Part shown: positions 25,453 to 33,024 of the stretch, piece by piece | Layout of the letters: each line of letters starts with the position of its first letter | Position numbering within the stretch: the first letter of the stretch is position 1 | Assembly: GCA_902761955.1 (NCBI GenBank) | Contig: CACWMM010000012.1 | Span: 1-56,395, forward strand | DNA: 56,395 nt | From: Parafannyhessea sp902761955 | GTDB lineage: Bacteria; Actinomycetota; Coriobacteriia; Coriobacteriales; Atopobiaceae | Direction of reading: 5' to 3' | Made by a program: the position numbers and the translations under genes | The notes under the pieces: model-generated | Database searches by the model: none | What the model saw: the letters and a program-made list of their open reading frames with translations, nothing else | What the model was told of the DNA's origin: nothing

Positions 25453-26178
25453 ATGCCCGTCGCGCCAACGCTCACGAGCTACCAGATAGACGCGCTGGAC
25501 CGCAAGGAGGTACTGCGCTACCTGGGCTACCGCGGCCAAAAGGTGACGCCGGAGCTCGACGGCCGCCTGGACCAGGCCATCGCAAGCTGCCTTGCCATCG
25601 GGCGCGCACGCGCGAGCATCGCCGTATACAACGTCGCCGGGCGAGAAGAGCTTCCCGACGGCATCCCGCAGATCGCCTTGGAGGACACCGCGCTCACGCT
25701 CGTGGGCAACTCCATGCGGCGCCACATGGCGGGCGCCCGCAAGGTGGGCGTGCTCGCCGTCACCATAGGCATGGGCGTGGAGCGCGAGCTCAAGCGCCTC
25801 TCGCTCACGGACCACCTTGGCCAGGTGCTGTTTGACGCCGCGGCCACCACCATGGTGGAGCGCGCGGCGGACGCGGCGGAGGCCACGCTCGTGGGCATGG
25901 CCGCGCGCGAGGGGCTCTACACCAACTTCCGCTTCTCGCCGGGCTACGGCGACATGCCCATGCAGACGCAGCCCGTGCTGCTCGACGCGCTGGACGCGCG
26001 CCGCCGCCTGGGCATCACGCTCAGCCCCACGCTGCTCATGACCCCCACCAAGAGCGTGACGGCCGTCGTGGGCATGTTCGACACCCCGCAGCCCTCCACG
26101 CACGCAAGCTGCGCGGACTGCTTCTGCCGCGCGTTCTGCAACCTTCGCGCCACCACAGGAAGGACCTGCCATGACTGA
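25453..26178 (+). CDS. Stand-alone methionine synthase (MetH) reactivation domain protein
   Basis: The 241-aa protein corresponds to the C-terminal AdoMet-binding activation domain of large MetH. The family block RFSPGYGDMPMQTQ...DARRRLGITLSPTLLMTPTKS is intact. The C-terminus ends in a Cys cluster (SCADCFCRAFCN) not found in E. coli MetH. It would reductively remethylate inactivated cob(II)alamin using S-adenosylmethionine. It is placed between metF and metH and overlaps the metH start (ATGACTGA), so reactivase and enzyme are made together. Confidence 0.92.
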   Translation: MPVAPTLTSYQIDALDRKEVLRYLGYRGQKVTPELDGRLDQAIASCLAIGRARASIAVYNVAGREELPDGIPQIALEDTALTLVGNSMRRHMAGARKVGVLAVTIGMGVERELKRLSLTDHLGQVLFDAAATTMVERAADAAEATLVGMAAREGLYTNFRFSPGYGDMPMQTQPVLLDALDARRRLGITLSPTLLMTPTKSVTAVVGMFDTPQPSTHASCADCFCRAFCNLRATTGRTCHD

Positions 26179-28732
26179 TGCATCCACCAAGACGGCCGCC
26201 GGCAAGGGCGTGGGCACCATCGACACCCGCAAGTACTTTGGCACGTACGACCGCCGTCCCCTTCGCGTGAAGGACGACCACCTGCGCCGCGTGCTCGCGG
26301 GCGAGGACTTCCTGCTGTTCGACGGCGCCATGGGCACGCAGCTGCAGGCGCGCGGCCTTGCGGCCGGCGAGGTGCCAGAGCTCCTGTGCCTCACCAACCC
26401 GCAGCAGATCACCCAGATCCACCAGGCGTACGTGCAGGCGGGCTCGGAGGTCGTCACCACAAACACCTTTGGCGCGAGCGCACCCAAGCTCGGCGACGCG
26501 GCCACGGTGGAAGAGGTCTTCTCGGCAGCCGTCGCCTGCGCAAAGGCCTCCGGCGCGCGCTACGTCGCCGCGGACATCGGCCCCACGGGGTCGCTCCTCG
26601 AGCCCATGGGCACGCTGCCGTTCGACGACGCGTACGAGCTGTTTGCGCAGCAGGTGCGCGCGGCGGACGCCGCGGGCGCGGACCTCTTCATCATCGAGAC
26701 CATGGCGGACCTCGCAGAGGCCAAAGCGGCGGTGCTCGCGGCAAAGGAGTGCTCTGACCTGCCCATATTCTGTACCATGACCTTCGACGAGGACGGCCGC
26801 ACCTTCCTGGGCACCACGCCGGAGGTCGCGGCGAAGACCTTGAGCTCGCTGGGCGCGAGCGTGGTGGGCATCAACTGCTCGCTTGGCCCCAAGGACGTGG
26901 CCCCGCTCATCCGGCGCATGCTGCCGTGGTCCAGCGTGCCGGTCATGGCACAGGCAAACGCCGGCCTTCCCCACGTGGAGGACGGTGTCACGCTGTACGA
27001 CATCAAGCCCAAAGAGTACTGCGAGGCCGTGCGCGACATGCTGGACGCCGGCGTCACGGTCATCGGCGGCTGCTGCGGCACCACGCCAGCATACATCGCG
27101 GGCGAGAAGGACCTCCTTGCCGGCCGTACCCCGACCGTGCGCGACGTGTGCCGCGACTTCGCGGTCACGAGCTCGCAGCGCCTGGTAAGCCTGCCGGCCG
27201 GCCACGTGGGCGTCATCGGCGAGCGCATCAACCCCACGGGCAAGCGCCGCATGAAGGAGGCCCTGCGCTCCGGCAACTACGACTACGTGATGCAGGAGGC
27301 CATCAGCCAGACGGACGCCGGCGCCCAGGTGCTGGACGTGAACGCCGGCCTGCCCGAGATAGACGAGTCCGCGACGCTGCGCCGCCTGATGGCAGACCTC
27401 CAGGGCGTCACGAACCTGCCGCTGCAGGTGGACTCCGCCGTGCCGGCCACCATCGAGGCGGCCGTGCGCAGCTACCCGGGCAAGCCCATCATCAACTCCA
27501 CCAACGGCAAGCAAGAGACCATGGACGCCGTCATCCCCATCGCGGCGCACTACGGCTGCGCGCTGGTGGCCCTGACCATAGACGAGAAGGGCATCCCCCA
27601 GACGGCGGAGGGCCGCCTCGAGGTGGCGCGAAGGATCGTGGCCGCAACGGACGCCGCCGGGATCTTGCGCCAGGACGTGGTGGTGGACTGCCTGTGCATG
27701 GCGGCCTCCACGGACCAAAGCGCCCCGCGCGCCATACTTGACGGCATTGCCCTGGTAAAGCGCGAGCTTCCCGGCGTGCGCACGGTGCTGGGCGTATCGA
27801 ACATCAGCTTTGGCCTGCCGTTCCGCCCGCTCGTGAACGCCACGTTCCTGGCAGCGGCGTTTGCGGCCGGGCTCGACCTGTGCATCATCAACCCGTGCCA
27901 GCAGCGCATGATGGACGTGGTCAACAGCTGGCGCGTGCTTTCCGGGGAGGACCAGAGCGCGCAGGCGTACGTGGCAGCCTACGCCGGCAGGAGCGACGCC
28001 GCGCCGGCCGCGCCCGCGGCGGCCGCCAGCTGCATGGCAAACGCGGCATCCGCAGCCGGCGCGTCCTCACAGGGGCAGGCCGCGCCCACACCCGCGGCGG
28101 ATGACCCCGTGGCCCAGGCCCGGGCGATGGTGCTTGCCGGGCGCAAGGGCCCCATGCCTGCCCTGATGCACGATATTCTCGCCCGGCACGACGTGCTGTT
28201 TGCCATAAACGACGTGCTGATTCCCGCGCTGGACGAGGTGGGCGTGCGCTTTGAGAAGGGCACGTTCTTCCTGCCGCAGCTCATGGCGTCCGCCGAGGCC
28301 GCCAAGGCCGGCTTCAACACCATCAAGGAGGTGAACGACGCCGCGGGCGTCGAGGTTGCCTCCAAGGGCAAGGTCGCGGTGTGCACCGTGAAGGGCGACA
28401 TCCACGACATCGGCAAGAACATCGTAAAGATGCTGCTGGAGAACTACGGCTACGATGTGATCGACCTAGGCCGCGACGTGGACCCGCAGGTGGTGGTGGA
28501 CACCGTGGTCCGCGAGCACCTGCAGGTGGTGGGGCTTTCCGCCCTGATGACCGCGACCGTGCCCGCCATGGCCGACACCATCGAGCTGCTGCGCCAGCAG
28601 GCGCCGTGGTGCAAGGTCATCGTGGGCGGCGCCGTGCTGAACCCAGAGTACGCCAAGATGGTGGGCGCGGACTACTACGCAAAGGACGCGGCGGAGAGCG
28701 CCCGCATCGTGGGAGAGATCCTGGGCCAGTAG
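26171..28732 (+). CDS. metH: Cobalamin-dependent methionine synthase lacking the activation domain
   Basis: The 853-aa enzyme transfers methyl from 5-methyl-THF to homocysteine through cobalamin. Domains in order: homocysteine-binding barrel, residues ~45-340, with Zn ligands in GINCS and GGCCGTTP; pterin-binding barrel, ~345-610 (GERINPTGKRR, DVNAGLPEIDE); an Ala-rich linker, ~615-650; cobalamin cap and B12 domain, ~660-853, with the base-off motif GDIHDIGKN. The ~330-residue activation domain of E. coli MetH is absent and supplied by the preceding gene. Start overlaps that gene by 8 bases. Confidence 0.96.
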   Translation: MTDASTKTAAGKGVGTIDTRKYFGTYDRRPLRVKDDHLRRVLAGEDFLLFDGAMGTQLQARGLAAGEVPELLCLTNPQQITQIHQAYVQAGSEVVTTNTFGASAPKLGDAATVEEVFSAAVACAKASGARYVAADIGPTGSLLEPMGTLPFDDAYELFAQQVRAADAAGADLFIIETMADLAEAKAAVLAAKECSDLPIFCTMTFDEDGRTFLGTTPEVAAKTLSSLGASVVGINCSLGPKDVAPLIRRMLPWSSVPVMAQANAGLPHVEDGVTLYDIKPKEYCEAVRDMLDAGVTVIGGCCGTTPAYIAGEKDLLAGRTPTVRDVCRDFAVTSSQRLVSLPAGHVGVIGERINPTGKRRMKEALRSGNYDYVMQEAISQTDAGAQVLDVNAGLPEIDESATLRRLMADLQGVTNLPLQVDSAVPATIEAAVRSYPGKPIINSTNGKQETMDAVIPIAAHYGCALVALTIDEKGIPQTAEGRLEVARRIVAATDAAGILRQDVVVDCLCMAASTDQSAPRAILDGIALVKRELPGVRTVLGVSNISFGLPFRPLVNATFLAAAFAAGLDLCIINPCQQRMMDVVNSWRVLSGEDQSAQAYVAAYAGRSDAAPAAPAAAASCMANAASAAGASSQGQAAPTPAADDPVAQARAMVLAGRKGPMPALMHDILARHDVLFAINDVLIPALDEVGVRFEKGTFFLPQLMASAEAAKAGFNTIKEVNDAAGVEVASKGKVAVCTVKGDIHDIGKNIVKMLLENYGYDVIDLGRDVDPQVVVDTVVREHLQVVGLSALMTATVPAMADTIELLRQQAPWCKVIVGGAVLNPEYAKMVGADYYAKDAAESARIVGEILGQ

Positions 28733-28750
28733 CCCTCTGCGAATCGCCCG

Positions 28751-29647
28751 CTACGACTCCATCTGCATGATGAAGGCCATCTTCTCTGGCTTGTAGTACG
28801 ACGAGACGTCGCCTGGCACGTCGTACCACGCATAGTTGCCGTGCGACTTCAGCACCGCGACGAAGTTCTCCTCGCCCCCGTCGTCGTTTGGCTCGCCGGA
28901 CGCCCACTGCTGGTAGTCCCACGAGCTGCCGTCCAGCCACGCGAAGCCGCCGGACGCGCTGCGGGTGCCCCCGATCCAGAACACGCTACAGTCGGACTGG
29001 TCCATCAGGCTCTTGGCCTGGCTCCACTCTGTCTCGGACGTAATGCACGCAAGCTCGCCGCCATGCGACTCGCAGTAGTCACGCGCGTCGCTCCAGGTCA
29101 TGGCCTGCCTCACCACGGTGAGCGTCTTCGTCCTCGCGGGCTGGGCTGCCGCCGCGGCGCCCGACGAGGATGAGTCCTCGGCATCAACCACAGCCTCTGC
29201 CGAGTCGCCTGTGTCCTTCTCGCCCGCGTCGCTCTTCGCGGGATCCTCCATCGCCTTGGCGCCGGATTCCTTCGTCGCCGTCTTTGCGGGCTGCGCCTTT
29301 GCCCCGCCCAAGGACGCCAGCGGGTCGTTCGCGCCGAGCGCGCCAGAGTAGTGCAAGCCAAGCGCCACGCCCGCGCAGGCGAGAAGGACCGCGGCCACCG
29401 TCCCCACAACCACGGGGACCCTGCCCTTTACGTGTCCAGTGGCAGGCGCCTCCTCCTGAGCGGGGACGCACGCGGCTGCCCCAGGTATGCTCGCCGTATC
29501 GTCGGTCGGCACCGGCACGGGCTCCGGCGCCGGCACGGGCTCTGGCGCCGCGCCCCTCTCGTCCGCGGCATGCTTCACCGGCGCCCCGCACTGGCTGCAG
29601 AAGCTGCTGCCCTCCGGTATCTTCGCGCCGCACTGTCTGCAATACAT
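28751..29647 (-). CDS. Zinc-ribbon, single-span membrane protein with C-type-lectin-like domain
   Basis: The 298-aa protein starts behind AGGAGGGG. Residues 1-25 are a double-CxxC zinc ribbon (YCRQCGAKIPEGSSFCSQCG). A Pro/Glu-rich stretch follows, then one membrane helix (VPVVVGTVAAVLLACAGVALG, ~80-100), an Ala/Ser/Asp-rich linker, and a C-terminal domain of ~115 residues with C-type lectin landmarks: TWSDARDYCESHGGELACI, WIGG, the EPN calcium/sugar tripeptide (SGEPNDDGGEENFVAV) and WYDVP. Zinc end inside and lectin end outside is the expected topology. Two copies of the GAGAAGGAC motif occur in the linker/membrane codons. Ligand unknown; a surface adhesin or sensor is possible. Confidence 0.85.
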   Translation of the reverse strand: MYCRQCGAKIPEGSSFCSQCGAPVKHAADERGAAPEPVPAPEPVPVPTDDTASIPGAAACVPAQEEAPATGHVKGRVPVVVGTVAAVLLACAGVALGLHYSGALGANDPLASLGGAKAQPAKTATKESGAKAMEDPAKSDAGEKDTGDSAEAVVDAEDSSSSGAAAAAQPARTKTLTVVRQAMTWSDARDYCESHGGELACITSETEWSQAKSLMDQSDCSVFWIGGTRSASGGFAWLDGSSWDYQQWASGEPNDDGGEENFVAVLKSHGNYAWYDVPGDVSSYYKPEKMAFIMQMES

Positions 29648-29696
29648 ATTGTTGTCTCCCCTCCTGTTTCTGGCGCCGCACCAGGCGGCGCGTACG

Positions 29697-30977
29697 CTAC
29701 CCCCGCAGGGCGAGCTTTGCCCGCACGATGCGGGTGACGGACTCGTCGATGCGCTCCTCCGTGATGGTACCGGCCTTCACCGCGTTGAGGACGCCCTGGT
29801 AGCTGGCCGCAAGGTCCGGCGTCATCAGCAGCATGTCCACGCCGGCCTGGATCGCGGCCACGGCCAGGTCCCGCGCCTTGTGCAGACCTGCGACGGCTCC
29901 CATGCCCAGCGAGTCCGTGATGATGATGCCACCGAAGCCGAGCTCGTCCCTGAGCACGTCCGTCACGATCGCGCGGGAGAGCGACGCCGGCGCGCTGTCG
30001 CCCGTGACCTTGGGACAGCTGATGTGGCCGACCATCACCATGGGCACGCCTGCCGCGATCGCGCGCTCGAACGGCACCAGCTCCTCCTGGCGCAGCTGGT
30101 CGAGCGTCTTGTCCGTGGTGATGGCCTCCGTCTCGCTGTCGCCCTGTGCGCCGCCTATGCCCGGGAAGTGCTTTGCGCAGCACATGATGCCGCCGTCCAG
30201 AAAGCCCTTCACCGCGGACTCCACCATGGGCGCCACCGCGTCCGCCGTCGTCCCAAACGAGCGCTTCGCCATGGTCTGGCTCGTGCCGTTCACGATATCC
30301 GCGTCCGGCGCGAAGTCCAGGTTGAAGCCCAACGGCACCAGGTAGCCCGCGATCTTCTTGCACACGTCGTACGCGCGCCGCGCATCGCCCGTGTCCCCCA
30401 CGTCACGCATGTTGCCGACGTTTTCGACCGAGAAGCCCTTGTTTCCGCCCACGCGGCTGACCGTGCCGCCCTCCTCGTCCACGGACATGAGAAGCGGCAG
30501 GCCCACCTCGTCCAGCGATATCTGGTTGGAGTCGGAAAGCATCTGCCTTGCCTGGGACTCGCTTTGCAGGTTCTGCGCAAAGTAGCACATGCCGCCCACG
30601 GGGATGTTCGCAAACGCCTTGCGGGTGGTGTCCCCGGCCGCGGTCACCTGGCCCATGCCCGTGAGCGCCTCCGGCCGCGGGAAGAACATCTGGGCCACCT
30701 TCTGCTCCAGCGTGAGCGAGGCGACCTTCCGCGCGACGGCCTTCTCCCCCGTTGCCGACGTCGCGGCCTTGGAGCCGCCGCGCTTTGAGGCGGAGCCTCC
30801 GTCGGTGCCGCCGCTCTTCTCGCCCGCGGAGCCGCCCGCCTTGTCGGCGCCGCCCAGCACGCCGCGCGCGACGGCCACGCCGCCTGCGACCACGGCGACG
30901 CCGCCCAACGCCACGGCGGCGCGACGGCTTATGCCGGGACGCGGCGCGGCATGCGAGCCCTTACCCTTGCTTGCCAT
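29697..30977 (-). CDS. Secreted glycoside hydrolase family 3 (NagZ-like) protein with altered catalytic dyad
   Basis: The 426-aa protein starts at ATG 30977 behind GGAG. A twin-arginine signal (ISRRAAVALGGVAVVAGG) and a Gly/Ser/Lys linker precede the barrel. GH3 features: LTLEQKVAQMFFP, GLPLLMSVDEEGG, DFAPDADIVN, CCAKHFPGIG, and the nucleophile in IIITDSLGMGA. In NagZ-like enzymes the loop after KHFPGxG carries Asp-x-His, where His is the general acid/base; here it reads GDSETEAI, with Glu in place of His. The enzyme may use Glu, prefer another substrate, or be inactive. Three short repeats separate it from corA upstream. Confidence 0.87.
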   Translation of the reverse strand: MASKGKGSHAAPRPGISRRAAVALGGVAVVAGGVAVARGVLGGADKAGGSAGEKSGGTDGGSASKRGGSKAATSATGEKAVARKVASLTLEQKVAQMFFPRPEALTGMGQVTAAGDTTRKAFANIPVGGMCYFAQNLQSESQARQMLSDSNQISLDEVGLPLLMSVDEEGGTVSRVGGNKGFSVENVGNMRDVGDTGDARRAYDVCKKIAGYLVPLGFNLDFAPDADIVNGTSQTMAKRSFGTTADAVAPMVESAVKGFLDGGIMCCAKHFPGIGGAQGDSETEAITTDKTLDQLRQEELVPFERAIAAGVPMVMVGHISCPKVTGDSAPASLSRAIVTDVLRDELGFGGIIITDSLGMGAVAGLHKARDLAVAAIQAGVDMLLMTPDLAASYQGVLNAVKAGTITEERIDESVTRIVRAKLALRG

Positions 30978-30995
30978 GATTCTCCAATCCCTGTG

Positions 30996-31050
30996 CGGCT
31001 TCGGCACTACCACGGCTTCGGCGCTACTGCCACCACGGCTTTGGCGCTAC
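30996..31050. repeat. Three near-identical 15-bp direct repeats between corA and the GH3 gene
   Basis: Units CGGCTTCGGCACTAC (30996-31010), CGGCTTCGGCGCTAC (31013-31027) and CGGCTTTGGCGCTAC (31036-31050) differ at one or two positions. The last unit contains the corA stop codon (TAG on the minus strand). Probably local slippage duplication. Confidence 0.7.
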
Positions 31051-32027
31051 TTTATCAGGCGGCTGCGCATGATCCAGACTGCGGCCACCACGGAAAGCAC
31101 GATGGAGAGCACCAGCGGGAACACCCAGGCCTCGTCCAGCGGCAGCGCGGTGTTCATGCCGTAGAACGAGAACACCATCGTCGGCATCGAGAGCACCAGC
31201 GTGATGATGGCGAGCGTGCGCATCGTGAGGTTAAGGTTGTTGTTGATGAGCGAGCCAAACGTGTCCATCGTCTCGTTGAAGACCTCCGTGTAGATGCCGC
31301 ACATCTCGATGGCCTGCCTGATCTCGATGGAGACGTCGTCCAACAGGTCGCGGTCGTCCTCGTACAGCCGCACGGTGCGCCCGTAGCCAATGCGCCTGAC
31401 CGTGGCGTCCAGCGCCTTGAGCGAGGTGGAGAAGTACACGAGCGACTTCTCGAAGCCAAGCATCTTGATGAGGTCCGCGTTGCGCATGGAGCGGCGGAGC
31501 TTGCGCTCGTTCTCGCGGAACTGCCGGTTGATGGAGCGAAGGTCCGCCTGGTAGCGGCGCGATATGAACAGCAGCATCTGCAGCAGCAGACGCGTGCGCT
31601 GCGCCGTGTTGACGCCTGCGATGCGCCCGCCGGCCACCGCGTCCACCGTCGCGTTGGGCTTGAGGCTCACGGTCATGATGGCGTCCTGCTCCGGCAGAAA
31701 CAGCACGGCCAGCGGGTGCGTGTCGTACTGCACGATGGAAGGGTCCACGGCCTCGCGCTCATCCTCCACAAACGGGCAGTCCACGATCACGAGCGCCTGC
31801 CCGGTCTCTGCGTCCAGGTCCACGCGCGACGTCTCCTCGTCGTCGAGCGCGGACGTCACGAACTCCGGGTTCACGTGCAGCTCTTCCAGCATCCAGCGGC
31901 GCTCCTCCTGCGTGGGCGCCACCACGCTGATCCAGCACCCCCGCACGGGAGCGTCGACCCTGCCCGTGAACGGCACCTTCGTGCCGTCCGCGGCAACCTC
32001 GTGCGACGTCTTGTAGTACTCGATCAT
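31047..32027 (-). CDS. CorA-family divalent cation (Mg2+/Co2+) channel
   Basis: The 326-aa protein starts at ATG 32027 after GCGAGG. A soluble alpha/beta N-terminal domain and long helices lead to the pore helix and the signature YGMNTALP near residue 288, followed by a second membrane helix (WVFPLVLSIVLSVVAAVWIM) and a short basic tail. Length and layout are normal for the CorA pentamer. It lies upstream of the GH3 gene on the same strand, with a 69-bp gap holding three short repeats. Confidence 0.92.
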   Translation of the reverse strand: MIEYYKTSHEVAADGTKVPFTGRVDAPVRGCWISVVAPTQEERRWMLEELHVNPEFVTSALDDEETSRVDLDAETGQALVIVDCPFVEDEREAVDPSIVQYDTHPLAVLFLPEQDAIMTVSLKPNATVDAVAGGRIAGVNTAQRTRLLLQMLLFISRRYQADLRSINRQFRENERKLRRSMRNADLIKMLGFEKSLVYFSTSLKALDATVRRIGYGRTVRLYEDDRDLLDDVSIEIRQAIEMCGIYTEVFNETMDTFGSLINNNLNLTMRTLAIITLVLSMPTMVFSFYGMNTALPLDEAWVFPLVLSIVLSVVAAVWIMRSRLIK

Positions 32028-32301
32028 GGGGCCTCGCAATCGCAGCCGTCAGGCATCTTGCGGCAACCTGAGCTACAGACAGGCTACACCATACGCACCC
32101 GACTGCGCTCTGCGCGACTCCACAGTGCGGTAGAGGGTACACGCCCGAATCTCACGGCGGTCGCTTTCACAAATCTCGAAAGATGTTGGACTATCAATGC
32201 CCGCGCGCATCGTGCGACTATTGAGATGCATCATGTAGACGGGGCAACATCCCACGGCTCCGTTACGACAACCAACAACCTCGACTGCATTTGGAGGCCT
32301 G

Positions 32302-32922
32302 ATGGGCTGCAGAGTAGTGCTGATACGCCATGGTCTTACCTACTGGAACGTAAAGAAGAAGATGCAGGGCCAGGTCAACATTCCCCTCAACCAGACGGGC
32401 GTTCAGCAGGCAAAACAGCTGTCAGAAAACCTTAAGGATTACCACTTCGACGTCTGCTACTCAAGTCCGCTCGACCGCGCATATATGACGGCAAGGCTCG
32501 CGCTCAAAGATCGCGACGTCCCCATACACAAAGACCTCAGGCTAGTCGAGCACGGCTACGGCCTCCTCGAGAGCCACAGCTACAGGCATTGGCCGTGGTT
32601 CCGTTGGACAAACGAGGCCTACAACTACGAAAGCCACCCGGAGCGCTTTCACGCTCCCATCGGCGCCGAGACGTTTGACGACGTGTACGCGCGCGCCCAG
32701 GACTTTATCGACAACGTTCTCATTCCCGAGTCCAGGCAACGCGACGGCATCCTTGTCGCAGGACACGGCGGCATAAACTGCGCAATCATGGGACGCTTGC
32801 TCGACATTCCCCTCGAGGATTTCTGGAGCGTCAAGCAGGCAAATTGCGGGTACACCGTCTTGGACGAGAAGGACGGGTCGTTCCAATTCACCTACTCCAC
32901 TCCCGTCGAGACCAAGTTCTAG
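32302..32922 (+). CDS. Histidine phosphatase family (phosphoglycerate-mutase-like) protein
   Basis: The 206-aa protein starts behind GGAGG. The phosphohistidine motif is LIRHGLTYWN at residues ~7-16, with SSPLDRAYMTARL, the RLVEHGYGLLE acid/base block and the second catalytic His in VAGHGGINCAI. It would hydrolyse a phosphorylated metabolite; the substrate is not predictable. It has a separate promoter region, ends at a strong two-way terminator facing the kinase operon, and begins the lower-GC region, so it may belong with the neighbouring sugar island. Confidence 0.9.
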   Translation: MGCRVVLIRHGLTYWNVKKKMQGQVNIPLNQTGVQQAKQLSENLKDYHFDVCYSSPLDRAYMTARLALKDRDVPIHKDLRLVEHGYGLLESHSYRHWPWFRWTNEAYNYESHPERFHAPIGAETFDDVYARAQDFIDNVLIPESRQRDGILVAGHGGINCAIMGRLLDIPLEDFWSVKQANCGYTVLDEKDGSFQFTYSTPVETKF

Positions 32923-32940
32923 CAGGAAAGCGGCATACAT

Positions 32941-32975
32941 AAGAGCGGGGGCGCCTCACCGGTGCCCCCGCTCTT
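32941..32975. terminator. Strong bidirectional intrinsic terminator
   Basis: A 12-bp perfect stem AAGAGCGGGGGC / GCCCCCGCTCTT, extended by three more pairs around a 5-nt loop, between the converging phosphatase gene and the kinase operon. Confidence 0.85.
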
Positions 32976-33024
32976 CTCATCTGCCTCTGACCACTGTTCT
33001 AGCTACGGTCTCCCTGGCTCCGCA

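Noticed and set aside
24538..27718. Long minus-strand ORFs opposite metF/metH
   Set aside because: Antisense frames of intact methionine-pathway genes.
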